Source: Candidatus Hydrogenedentota bacterium (lineage in GTDB: Bacteria; Hydrogenedentota; Hydrogenedentia; Hydrogenedentales; CAITNO01). From it: a stretch of 59,019 bases of DNA. The stretch spans positions 1 through 59,019 of the forward strand of contig JAAYBR010000110.1 of assembly GCA_012730045.1 (NCBI GenBank). The letters run 5' to 3'. A program made the translations under genes and the position numbers. Positions 26,886 through 35,326 of the stretch are shown one piece after another; the first letter of the stretch is position 1, and each line of letters opens with the position of its first letter. The notes beneath the pieces are model-generated. The model was not told the DNA's origin, did no database searches, and saw only the letters and a list, made by a program, of their open reading frames with translations.

Positions 26886-27491
26886 ATGAAAAACCGCGTG
26901 TTCACCACCGGCGAGGCCGCCGGCATCTGCGGCGTGTCCGCCGACACCGTGTCCCGGTGGTTCGACCTCGGCCAGATTGACGGCTACCGGCTGGGTCCCG
27001 GCGGCGACCGCCGCATCCCCTACCAGAGCCTGCGCAAGTTCATGCTGAGCCACGGCATCCCCCTGGACCGGCTGGAGGAGAGCGAGCGCCGGGTGCTCGT
27101 GCTGGACGACGACCCGTTCTATCTGGACACCATCCCGTCGGTCCTCGGGCGCGACGAGGTCTACGCCGTGCTGACCGCCTCCACGGGCTTCGATGCCGGG
27201 GTGATCGTCGTGGAGCACACCCCGCAGCTCGTCATCCTCGACGTCAACCTGTCGGACACGGACGGGCGGATGGTCGCCGAGCGGGTCAAGAACCGCGCGG
27301 AGACGCGCAACACCCGGATCCTGGGCATGTCGGCACTGCTGGACGAGGCGGGCGCGCGCGCCCTGGAGGACCACGGTTTCGACGGCTTCCTGAAAAAGCC
27401 CTTCACCGACGAGGAGCTCCTCGCCCGGGTCGGCGAGCTGTTCGAGCTGCCCAACGCCAAACTGAACCGCCCAAAACTCCCGCGCTACTGA
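26886..27491 (+). CDS. HTH (excisionase/MerR-type)-REC response regulator
   Basis: A 201-residue regulator with reversed order. Residues 1-55 form a MerR/excisionase-type helix-turn-helix (TTGEAAGICGVSADTVSRWF, then GDRRIPYQSLRKFM). Residues about 68-190 are a receiver domain with the acidic pocket VLDDD, the phosphoacceptor Asp in LVILDVNL (about 118), the switch residue in GMSALLD and the Lys of FLKKPF (about 178). No kinase is adjacent. It probably binds DNA under phosphorylation control, in an arrangement seen in Planctomycete and deltaproteobacterial genomes. It is isolated, with its own candidate -10. Confidence 0.87.
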   Translation: MKNRVFTTGEAAGICGVSADTVSRWFDLGQIDGYRLGPGGDRRIPYQSLRKFMLSHGIPLDRLEESERRVLVLDDDPFYLDTIPSVLGRDEVYAVLTASTGFDAGVIVVEHTPQLVILDVNLSDTDGRMVAERVKNRAETRNTRILGMSALLDEAGARALEDHGFDGFLKKPFTDEELLARVGELFELPNAKLNRPKLPRY

Positions 27492-27562
27492 GAAGTTTTC
27501 ATAACGCAAAGCCGCGGAGAGGCAAAGACGCCGGGTGAGACGGTCCTGCCGGGAAAGAAGAG

Positions 27563-27792
27563 GGCGCGGCAAGCGGCGCCCCTACATGCCCGCGCCTTGG
27601 GTATGCGCACGTAGGGGCGCCGCTTGCGGTACCCCTACATGGCCGCGCCTTGGGTATGCGCACGCAGGGGCGCCGCTTGCGGTACCCCTACATGGCCGCG
27701 CCTTGGGTATGCGCACGTAGGGGCGCTGCTTGCGGTACCCCTACATGCCCTCGCCTTGGGTATGCGCACGTAGGGGCGCCGCTTGCCGCGCC
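27563..27792. repeat. 53-bp tandem repeat flanked by 23-bp perfect inverted repeats
   Basis: Four units of 53 bp (anchor positions 27583, 27636, 27689, 27742) each carry a CCCCTAC...GTAGGGG palindrome. The whole block is bounded by perfect 23-bp inverted arms (27563-27585, 27770-27792). The same arms recur at 35111-35273. It fills most of the 474-bp gap after the HTH-REC gene. No coding sense is apparent. Confidence 0.9.
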
Positions 27793-27873
27793 CTGGAGCG
27801 GACACAAAGGCTGCGGATTGTCCGGCGATCCGGGTTCATTCGCCTCGTGCCGGATCTGGCTCCGGATTTCTCC

Positions 27874-27903
27874 TTGACACCCGCCCCCCCGGGGGCCCAG
27901 AAT
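27874..27903 (+). promoter_or_regulatory. Sigma-70-type promoter of the Gfo/Idh/MocA-DUF1080 operon
   Basis: A perfect TTGACA (27874-27879) lies 18 bp before CAGAAT (27898-27903), 63 bp upstream of the ATG at 27966. Confidence 0.55.
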
Positions 27904-27965
27904 GCGGAGGGTGGCGGCGGCGGGCGTGTTCATCCACAAACTTCGGCCTTTGGGAGACCCTTGCC

Positions 27966-29264
27966 ATGACGAAGAAACTCACGCGTCGCGGATTCCTTTC
28001 CGCCTCGGCGGCCGCGGTGGCCGCGCCCATGATTGTGCCCGCGTCGGCCCTGGGCCGCGACGGGACCGTCGCGCCTTCGGAGCGGATCACCGTGGGGTGC
28101 ATCGGCATCCACGGCCGGGGCTTCAGCGACCTGCAGTGGCTCATCGGCAACAAGGACACGCAGGTGCTGGCCATCTGCGACCTGTGGAAGCAGCAGCGCG
28201 AGAAGGTGAAGGCCTTCGTGGACGAGACCTACGGCAACACGGACTGCGCCATGTACCGCGACCTGCGCGAGTTCCTGCCGTCGCGTCCGGACATTGACGC
28301 CGTGCTCATCGCCACGGGGGACCACTGGCACGCGCAGGCGTCGGTGCGGGCGATGCGCGAGGGCAAGGACGTGTACACCGAGAAGCCCTCGACCATGACG
28401 ATCGCCGAGGGGCAGGCGGTGGTGGAGGCGGCCAAGCGCTACGGCCGGGTGTACCAGACGGGCACCCAGCGCCTGAGCGAGGCGAACCACGTCTTCTGCA
28501 TCGAGATGGCGCGCACGGGACGCCTGGGCAAGGTCCACACGGCCTACGCGCACATCGCGCCCTGGGACATGGCCAAGATGCCGCGCGAATGGAAACCCGC
28601 GCAGCCGCTGCCGCCGGTGGACGAGGTGGACTGGGACATCTGGCTCGGCCCGTGCCCCTGGCGGCCCTTCAACCTGTCGTATGTCAGCGGCGGCTGGCGC
28701 GGCGACTACGACTTCCACACGAGCTGCATCGGCGAATGGGGCGCCCACACCTTCGCGCAGGCGCAGGCGGGCCTGGAGGCGGGCGACACGTCGCCGGTCC
28801 ACTACCAGTACGTGGAAAACGACTCGGGCGACGGCATGGTCTGCACCTTCGCCAACGGGCAGAAGATGGTGCTGGCGCGGGGCGACAAATACTGGCACGG
28901 CTCCTGCGGCGAGCGCTTCGACGGCGAGCGCGGCTGGGTGGCCGCGGCGGACGGCTACACCGCCCCCGAGGCGTCGTCGCCGGAGCTGCTGGCGGAGTAC
29001 GACAAGGTGGTCGGCGAGTACGTCGCCCGCACGGGCCGCTCCCTCGACCACATGCGCAACTTCCTCGACTGCGTCAAGTCGCGCGAGCTGACGGTGGCCA
29101 ACCCCTCCGTCATGCACCGCTCCATGAGCACGGTCCACGCCGCCAACATCTGCATGTGGCTGGAGCGCGACATGGAATTCGACCCCAAGGCCGAGGCCTT
29201 CCTCAACGATGACGAGGCGAACCGCCTGCGCGCCCGCGCCCAGCGCGATTCCTGGACCATCTAA
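27966..29264 (+). CDS. Gfo/Idh/MocA-family oxidoreductase with Tat signal
   Basis: A 432-residue NAD(P)-dependent sugar dehydrogenase-type protein. The twin-arginine signal (LTRRGFLSASAAA) exports it folded, probably with bound cofactor. The Rossmann loop is VGCIGIHGRGFSD (about residue 42). The active-site Lys lies in YTEKPSTMT (about 140), and the catalytic region includes the GDYDFHTSCIGEWGAHT segment. The length and type match the periplasmic dehydrogenases abundant in Planctomycetes and Hydrogenedentes. It is co-transcribed with the HEAT/DUF1080 gene 29 bp downstream, which suggests oxidation of a sugar to a 3-keto form followed by cleavage. Confidence 0.92.
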   Translation: MTKKLTRRGFLSASAAAVAAPMIVPASALGRDGTVAPSERITVGCIGIHGRGFSDLQWLIGNKDTQVLAICDLWKQQREKVKAFVDETYGNTDCAMYRDLREFLPSRPDIDAVLIATGDHWHAQASVRAMREGKDVYTEKPSTMTIAEGQAVVEAAKRYGRVYQTGTQRLSEANHVFCIEMARTGRLGKVHTAYAHIAPWDMAKMPREWKPAQPLPPVDEVDWDIWLGPCPWRPFNLSYVSGGWRGDYDFHTSCIGEWGAHTFAQAQAGLEAGDTSPVHYQYVENDSGDGMVCTFANGQKMVLARGDKYWHGSCGERFDGERGWVAAADGYTAPEASSPELLAEYDKVVGEYVARTGRSLDHMRNFLDCVKSRELTVANPSVMHRSMSTVHAANICMWLERDMEFDPKAEAFLNDDEANRLRARAQRDSWTI

Positions 29265-29293
29265 CCCCAGCATCCCACCCGGAGGATTTTGTC

Positions 29294-31966
29294 ATGCGCA
29301 TGCGCGCCGCCGTTCTGATGTCTGTGCTGTTCGCCCTGTGTGCTGTCTCCCTGCCGGCCCGCGCGGCGGAACCCGAAGCCCCGCTGGTCTCCTGGGAGCA
29401 GACCGAGGCCCTCCGCCTGCTCTCGCTCTCCGGCGGCCCCGCCGACGTGCCCGCGGCCGCGGCGCTCCTCGGCGACGCCGCGCAGTCGCACCTCGCCCGC
29501 CTCGCCCTCGAGGCGATCCCGGGGCCCGAGGCCTCCCAGGCCCTCCGCGACGCCCTCGCCACCACCTCCGGCCCGCTGAAGGCCGGCGTCATCGGGTCCA
29601 TCGCCGTGCGCCGCGACCTGGAGGCCGTGCCCGCGCTCGCCGCGCTCCTCGGCGACGCCGACCCCGTGGTGGCCGGAGCCGCCGCCGCCGCCCTCGCGCG
29701 CCTCGCCCCGCCGGAGGCCGCCGACGCCCTGAAGCAGGCCCTCGCGCGGACCGACCTCTCCCCCGTCACCCGCGCCGCCTTCTGCGACGGCCTCCTCGGC
29801 TGCGCCGACGCGCTGGCCGCCGACGGCAAAAAGGACGCCGCCCTCGCCCTGTACGATTCGCTCCTCGACGCGGCCGACACGCCCCGCACCGCCCGCTGTG
29901 GCGCCCTGCGCGGCGGCGCCCTGGCGCGCGGCGGCGCGGACGCCCTGCCCCGGCTCACCGACGCGATGAAGGGGGAGGACCGCCATCTCTTCGAGGCGGC
30001 CCTGCGCGCGGCCCGCGAGCTCGGGGGCGGCGCGAAGGTGACCAAGGCCCTCGCCGCGCTCCTGCCGGAACTGCCCGCGGAGCGGAAGACCGCCTTCATC
30101 CAACTGCTCGGCGAGCGCGGCGACGGCGCGGGTCCGGCGCTGCTGGCCGAGGCCAGGACCGCCCCCGCGCCGGTGCAGGTGGCCGCCCTGCGCGCCCTCA
30201 CCCGCATTGGCCACAAGCCCGCCCTGGACCTCGCGAAAGACTGGCTGGGATCGCAGGACGCGGAACTGTCCGCGGCGGCCCAGGAGACGCTGAAGTATTT
30301 CCCCGGCAAGCGCGGCGACAAGATGCTCAAGGACATGCTGAGGGACGAGGACCCGGCCACCCGCACGCTGGCGGTGAAACTGGTCGGCGCGGGCGGGCTC
30401 GAGGAGCCCAACAAACCGCTCATGAAGGCGGCGGAGACGGACCAGGACGCGGCGGTGCGCGCGGCCGCGCTGGGGGCCCTGAGGAACATCGCCGGGACGA
30501 AGGAGATGCCCGCCCTGCTCAAGCGCCTGACCGGCGCGCCCACGCCCGAGGAGACGCAGGCCGCCGAGGGCGCCCTCGCCGCCCTGTGCGCCCGAAGCCT
30601 GAAAGTCACCGCCGACATCGTGGTCACAAAGGCCGTGTACGGCGCCCTGCCCGACGGCCCCTCCGCCGACGTGACGGAGACCGTGGCCCGGATCGTCGCG
30701 TCGGGCGCGCCCGCCGTGGACGCCTCCAACGCGCTCTTCGGCGACACCGCCCCCAACCTCGTGAAGAAACTTCAGGTGGAATGCACCGTGAACGGCTCCC
30801 CGGCGGTCCGCACGGCCGCCGAGGGCGAGCAGCTCACCCTCGCGGCGGCCACCGCGCCCGCGGAGATCGCCGACGCGTTCCGCGCCGCCTATGACACAGC
30901 CGACGGCGAGGCGAAGGCCGCGCTCCTGCGCCTGCTGGCGACCACCGGCAACGCCGCCGCGCTCGACACGCTGAAGGCGGCCGCCGCGCAGGACGGCCCC
31001 CTGAAGGACGCCGCGCTCCGCGGCGTCTGCGCGTGGCCCACGGCGGACGCCCTGCCCGCCGTCATGGAGCTGGCGATGGCGTCGCCCGACCCCGCGGTGA
31101 AGACCCAGGCGCGGCGCGACGCGGTGCGCATGCTCGGCCTCGGCCAGACCGAGACGGCGGAGCGCCTGCGGCTGTTCGGCGAGCTGCTCGCGGCGGCCGC
31201 CGACGCGGACGAGAAGAAGCTCGTGCTCAGCGGCCTCGCCCAGATCCCGCGCGCGGACGCGCTCGAGATGGTGCTGCGCCAGTTCCCCGACGAGGCGGTG
31301 AAGAGCGAGGCCGTCCAGGCCGCCGTCGCCATCGCCAAGAGCCTCGGCACGACGGGCCGCGAGGACGCCGCCATCCTGCCCGCCGCCGGGCTGGCCGGGT
31401 GGAAGGGCAACACGGAGTACTGGCGCTTTGAGGACGGCGCGGCCGTCGGCGGCAGCGGCGAGAAGATCCCCCGCAACGAGTTCCTCTGGGCGCCCGTGAC
31501 GGTCGGCGACTTCTACCTCGCCCTCGACGTGAAACTCGACCCGCCCTCCGCCAACGCCGGCATCCAGTTCCGCTCGAAGCCCGTGGACGAGGCCGGCCAG
31601 GCCCTCGGCTACCAGGCCGACGCGGGGCCCGAGGAGTGGGGCCGCCTCTACCACGAGCACGGCCGCGGCAAGCTCGACTGGACCGACCGCGCCGCCGCCG
31701 CCGTGAAGCACGGCGAGTGGAACCGCTACGAGATCCTCGCGGTCGGCCCGGCCATCTGGCTGGTCATCAACGGGAAGCTCGGCGCCGCCTGCCTCGACAT
31801 CAACAAAGAGGGCGAGCGCAGCGGTGGCATCGCGGTGCAGATCCACGGTGGCCCCCCCCAGACCGCCAGCTACCGCTTCGTCAAACTCGTCCACGACCCG
31901 GCCTTCAGCCTCCTCGAGGTGGACGCGAAACGCCTCTTCAGCGCCCTGGCCGTGCCGGAACTGTAG
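29294..31966 (+). CDS. Secreted HEAT-repeat protein with 3-keto-disaccharide hydrolase (DUF1080) domain
   Basis: An 890-residue protein with a signal peptide (ending ARAA, about residue 24). Residues about 30-660 form an Ala/Leu-rich array of HEAT-type repeats, a protein-binding solenoid. Residues about 690-885 are a concanavalin-like DUF1080 domain with GDFYLALDVKL, NAGIQFRSKP, the EEWGRLYHEHGRG segment and WNRYEILAVG. DUF1080 proteins hydrolyse 3-keto glycosides made by partner Gfo/Idh/MocA dehydrogenases, which fits the gene just upstream. A strong GGAGG precedes the ATG at 29294. The solenoid may dock the enzyme to a partner in the periplasm. Confidence 0.92.
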   Translation: MRMRAAVLMSVLFALCAVSLPARAAEPEAPLVSWEQTEALRLLSLSGGPADVPAAAALLGDAAQSHLARLALEAIPGPEASQALRDALATTSGPLKAGVIGSIAVRRDLEAVPALAALLGDADPVVAGAAAAALARLAPPEAADALKQALARTDLSPVTRAAFCDGLLGCADALAADGKKDAALALYDSLLDAADTPRTARCGALRGGALARGGADALPRLTDAMKGEDRHLFEAALRAARELGGGAKVTKALAALLPELPAERKTAFIQLLGERGDGAGPALLAEARTAPAPVQVAALRALTRIGHKPALDLAKDWLGSQDAELSAAAQETLKYFPGKRGDKMLKDMLRDEDPATRTLAVKLVGAGGLEEPNKPLMKAAETDQDAAVRAAALGALRNIAGTKEMPALLKRLTGAPTPEETQAAEGALAALCARSLKVTADIVVTKAVYGALPDGPSADVTETVARIVASGAPAVDASNALFGDTAPNLVKKLQVECTVNGSPAVRTAAEGEQLTLAAATAPAEIADAFRAAYDTADGEAKAALLRLLATTGNAAALDTLKAAAAQDGPLKDAALRGVCAWPTADALPAVMELAMASPDPAVKTQARRDAVRMLGLGQTETAERLRLFGELLAAAADADEKKLVLSGLAQIPRADALEMVLRQFPDEAVKSEAVQAAVAIAKSLGTTGREDAAILPAAGLAGWKGNTEYWRFEDGAAVGGSGEKIPRNEFLWAPVTVGDFYLALDVKLDPPSANAGIQFRSKPVDEAGQALGYQADAGPEEWGRLYHEHGRGKLDWTDRAAAAVKHGEWNRYEILAVGPAIWLVINGKLGAACLDINKEGERSGGIAVQIHGGPPQTASYRFVKLVHDPAFSLLEVDAKRLFSALAVPEL

Positions 31967-32050
31967 GGCGGCCCGGCCGGAAATAGGAAGCAGGGGAAGT
32001 ATGGGACGCGGGCGGTCTTGGTGATCGTTGGCAGCCCGGTGTGCCGTCCC

Positions 32051-32086
32051 CGGTCCATCCCGTCCATCCCGTCCATCTCGTCCACC
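32051..32086. repeat. 9-bp repeat array 5, single arm
   Basis: Four units of GTCCA(T/C) plus triplet, reading towards the URO-D gene. The array ends 12 bp before its candidate extended -10. Confidence 0.8.
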
Positions 32087-32098
32087 CTTCCGGAATCG

Positions 32099-32107
32099 TG
32101 CTACACT
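32099..32107 (+). promoter_or_regulatory. Extended -10 promoter of the URO-D/thioredoxin gene
   Basis: TGCTACACT matches TG-N-TACACT, 38 bp before the ATG at 32146. The -35 position falls inside repeat array 5. Confidence 0.4.
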
Positions 32108-32145
32108 TTCCCGCGCGCCCGCATTGGGCGCGCAGGAGCCCTGCC

Positions 32146-33516
32146 ATGACGGGAAAAGAGCTGGTGCTGGCCGCGTTCCGCCGGGAGACGACGCCCCGGG
32201 TGCCTTGGGTGCCCTTTGTGGGGGTTCACGGCGGGTTCCTCATCGGCATGCCCGCCCATGACTATCTGCGCTCCGCCGAGGCCATTGTGCGGGGCCAGCT
32301 TCTTGCGGCGGAACGGTACCGCCCGGACGGATTGCCGGTGGTCTTCGATCTCCAGGTGGAGGCGGAGGCCCTGGGCTGCCGTTTGGCCTGGGCGGAGGAT
32401 GTGCCGCCGTCGGTGGTGTCGCACCCGCTGGAGCATCTGGCGGACATCACCGCCCTGCCGGAACTGTCCTTTGACGCGGGGCGCTTCCCCGTCATCGCGG
32501 CGGCCACGAAGGGGCTGGTGGAGAAGGCGGGGGACGACCTCGCCCTCTACGGGCTGATCACCGGGCCCTTCACGCTCCTCTCGCACCTGCGCGGCGGCGA
32601 GCTGTTCCTCGACCTGCTCACGGACCCGGACGGCGTGCGCGCGGCCATGGACCGCTGCGCGGACATCGCGCTGCGCTGCGCGCGGTTCTACCTGGACCTC
32701 GGCGTCCCCGTCGTCGCCGTGGTGGACCCCATGACCAGCCAGGTCTCGACGGGGCACTTCACGGAGTTCATCGCCCCGGCGCTCGACCGGGTCTTCACGG
32801 GCGTGCGCGCCCGGGGGGGGTACTCCTCGCTCTTCGTGTGCGGCGACGCGACGCGGAACCTGGGCGCCATGTGCGCGACGGCGTGCGACAACGTCTCGAT
32901 TGACGAGAACATTTCGCTGGTGGCGCTGCGCGAGCACGCGGCGCACTACCGCAAGTCCTACGGCGGGAACATGCGCCTGACGACGGTGCTGCTCATGGGA
33001 ACGCCCGACGACGCGAAGCTCGACGCGATCCGCTGCCTCGACGAGGGCTACGGCCCGGGCTTCCTCCTCGCGCCGGGCTGCGACCTGCCCTACGCCACGC
33101 CGGAGGGCAACCTGCGCGTCGTCGCCGACATGGCCCGCGACCCCTACCTGCGCGACATCGCCCGCGTGGCGGCGCAGGCGAGCGCGGACGCCTTCGACGA
33201 CATCGTCCTGCCGGACTACGCCCAGGAGATTGGGATCACCGTGGACTGCGTCACCCTCGACTCCGCGGCCTGCGCCCCCTGCCAGTACATGCTCGACGCG
33301 GCGGTGCGCGCCGCCGAGCGCGCCCAGGCCCCCGTGCGCGTGAAGGAACACAAGATCAAAAACCGCGCCGGCGTCGGCATGATGTGCCGCCTCGGCCTCA
33401 AGAACATCCCGGCCCTCTGCCTCGACGGGCAGCCCCGGTTCATCTCCATCATCCCGGACATTGACACGCTCGTGGCGGCCATTGAGGACGCCTGGCGCGC
33501 GAAGAAGAAACGCTGA
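32146..33516 (+). CDS. URO-D-type methyltransferase fused to a thioredoxin-like domain
   Basis: A 456-residue cytoplasmic protein. Residues 1-345 are a uroporphyrinogen decarboxylase-fold domain of the corrinoid methyltransferase kind (MtaA/CmuC-like), starting TGKELVLAAFRRE and containing YGLITGPFTLLSHLRGGE and LAPGCDLPYATPEGNL, the C-terminal HxCG-like metal region. Residues about 360-456 look like a thioredoxin/glutaredoxin fold with a CAPC active site (about 375-378) and a cis-Pro in NIPALCLDG. Such a fusion suggests a methyl transfer tied to thiol redox chemistry, but the substrate is unknown. It is the first gene of a probable pair with the esterase gene 38 bp downstream. Confidence 0.8.
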   Translation: MTGKELVLAAFRRETTPRVPWVPFVGVHGGFLIGMPAHDYLRSAEAIVRGQLLAAERYRPDGLPVVFDLQVEAEALGCRLAWAEDVPPSVVSHPLEHLADITALPELSFDAGRFPVIAAATKGLVEKAGDDLALYGLITGPFTLLSHLRGGELFLDLLTDPDGVRAAMDRCADIALRCARFYLDLGVPVVAVVDPMTSQVSTGHFTEFIAPALDRVFTGVRARGGYSSLFVCGDATRNLGAMCATACDNVSIDENISLVALREHAAHYRKSYGGNMRLTTVLLMGTPDDAKLDAIRCLDEGYGPGFLLAPGCDLPYATPEGNLRVVADMARDPYLRDIARVAAQASADAFDDIVLPDYAQEIGITVDCVTLDSAACAPCQYMLDAAVRAAERAQAPVRVKEHKIKNRAGVGMMCRLGLKNIPALCLDGQPRFISIIPDIDTLVAAIEDAWRAKKKR

Positions 33517-33553
33517 CCCGGCCCGCGCCCCCGCGCGCCGAAAGGAGTCCCCC

Positions 33554-35062
33554 ATGACCGCTGTCGCACTGGTCCTTGCCGCCCTGCTGGTGCCCCTCGA
33601 CGACACCGCCGCCGTCCGCCTGACCGCCGGCCACCAGGTCCTCCAGCGCGACGCCGCCGGCGTGGCCGCCTGCGTGGTCGAGCTGCCCGCCGAGCTCTTC
33701 GCGGGCGAGACCGTGGAATACTCCGTCGCGCGCCCCGGCGCGGACTCCGTCCGGGACGCGATCCGCGTGGCCCAGGACCCCGAGCGCGGGCGCGCGGGGC
33801 TGCTGCTGAAAAACCTGCCCGCGGGCGGCCCCTATGACATCGAGGTCCTCGCCCGGGGCATGGACGGCAAGGAGACCTTCCGCGCCGCCTTCCAGGGCGT
33901 GCTCGTGGGCGACCTGTGGGTCCTCGCCGGGCAGTCCAACATGCAGGGCGCCGCGCCCGTGCCCGGCCCGCAGACGCCGCACCCGCTCGTCGCCATGCTC
34001 GGCATGGACAACGCGTGGCGTCCCGCCGCCGCGCCCACCCACCGCATCGTCGAGTCGGACGCGCCGGTGATGAAGGCGCTGCTGCTGAACCGCGGCGGCT
34101 ACAAGTCGGAGGAGGACATTCTCGCGGCGCGCAAGGCGAGCCGGGAGGGCACGCCCTGGGGCGGCGCGGGCTGCGACGTCTTCTTCGCCGAGTTCCTGGC
34201 CAACGAGGCCGGGGTGCCCGTGGGCCTCATCCCCTGCGCCTTCGGCGGCACCTCGCTCGACGAGTGGAGCCCCGCCCTGCTCGACAAGGGCGAAGAGAGC
34301 CTCTACGGGAACATGGCCGCCCAGGTGAAGCGCGCGGGCGGGAAGGTCCGCGGCATGCTCTGGTACCAGGGCGAGTCCGACAGCGCCCCGGGCGTGTGCG
34401 ACACCTATTTCGACCGCTTCAAGACCTTCGTCGAGTCCGTCCGCCGCGACACCGGCAACCCCGACCTCGCCGTGTTCACCGTGCAGATCGGCCGCGTCGT
34501 CGTGCTGGCGCCCGAGACGGCTTTGGGCTGGAACAAGGTCCGCGAGCAGCAGCGCCGCGCCGCCCGGGAGTTCCCCGGCGTCTACATGACGGCGGCCAAC
34601 GACCTCCAGATGAGCGACGGCATCCACATGGGGTGGGAGGGCCACCGCGTCCTCGGCGGGCGCCTGGGCCGCATGGTCCTGCCGCTTGTGCGCGACGGCG
34701 CGGCGGTCCGGCGCGGCCCCGACTTCGAGAAGGCGCAGTTCGCCAACGAGGCCCGCACGGAAATCTGGGTGGACTGCTCCAACGTCACCGGCGACCTTAA
34801 CGGCGGCGGCGGCATTATGCGCGGCTTCGCCGTGTCCGCCACGGCGGAAGAGCCCGGCCGCGACGTCTTCTTCGCCGTGCAGACCGTGCCCGGCGTCCCC
34901 GGACGCCTCCTCCTGCGCACCGGCGCGCCCCTGGCCCCGGAGACCCTTCTCAGCTACGGCATGGGCCTCAATCCGGCGGTCAACGTGGTGGACGCGGACA
35001 ACCTGCCCCTGCCCGCCTTCGGCCCCGCGGCCATAGAGCCCTTCGCGCCGCCCGCGGGCTGA
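33554..35062 (+). CDS. Sialate O-acetylesterase-like SGNH hydrolase
   Basis: A 502-residue esterase with a short hydrophobic N-terminus. The block I nucleophile is in LAGQSNMQG (Ser about residue 128). An oxyanion Gly segment is IPCAFGGTSLDEWSP, a block III-like WYQGESD lies near 278, and the C-terminal catalytic pair is DGIHMGWEGH (about 355). Family members de-O-acetylate sialic acids or plant and algal polysaccharides. A beta domain follows the catalytic domain. The ATG at 33554 has AAAGGAG upstream. It is probably periplasmic and helps strip acetyl groups from glycans handled by the other enzymes here. Confidence 0.87.
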   Translation: MTAVALVLAALLVPLDDTAAVRLTAGHQVLQRDAAGVAACVVELPAELFAGETVEYSVARPGADSVRDAIRVAQDPERGRAGLLLKNLPAGGPYDIEVLARGMDGKETFRAAFQGVLVGDLWVLAGQSNMQGAAPVPGPQTPHPLVAMLGMDNAWRPAAAPTHRIVESDAPVMKALLLNRGGYKSEEDILAARKASREGTPWGGAGCDVFFAEFLANEAGVPVGLIPCAFGGTSLDEWSPALLDKGEESLYGNMAAQVKRAGGKVRGMLWYQGESDSAPGVCDTYFDRFKTFVESVRRDTGNPDLAVFTVQIGRVVVLAPETALGWNKVREQQRRAAREFPGVYMTAANDLQMSDGIHMGWEGHRVLGGRLGRMVLPLVRDGAAVRRGPDFEKAQFANEARTEIWVDCSNVTGDLNGGGGIMRGFAVSATAEEPGRDVFFAVQTVPGVPGRLLLRTGAPLAPETLLSYGMGLNPAVNVVDADNLPLPAFGPAAIEPFAPPAG

Positions 35063-35110
35063 GGGATGAGGCGGCTCCCCGCTGGAGGGGGAGCGATGGC
35101 GCGGAAGTCG

Positions 35111-35273
35111 GGCGCGGCAAGCGGCGCCCCTACGGGCGGAACGCCCGGTCTCTTCGTGTATGCCCACGGCGCGCGCATGTAGGGGCGCCGCTTGCTGCGC
35201 CCTATGTGCGCATGCTCTGGGCACATGCGAAGACACCGGATATTCCGCCCGTAGGGGCGCCGCTTGCTGCGCC
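35111..35273. repeat. Second copy of the 23-bp inverted-arm element
   Basis: The left arm (35111-35133) is identical to that at 27563. Two right arms follow (35179-35201 and 35251-35273), differing by one base from the 27770 copy. Flanking sequence after the right arm (CCTGG, GCGGACAC, AAG) is also shared with the 27.8-kb copy, so this is a dispersed element rather than chance. It fills the gap between convergent genes. No gene seen. Confidence 0.85.
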
Positions 35274-35326
35274 CTGGCGCGGACACGAAGACCGTCCGGT
35301 TGCGTCCGCCGCGTCACGCGGCAGGA

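Noticed and set aside
27535-27969. Small open frames in the 53-bp tandem repeat
   Set aside because: They arise from the repeat period being read through with no conserved protein content.
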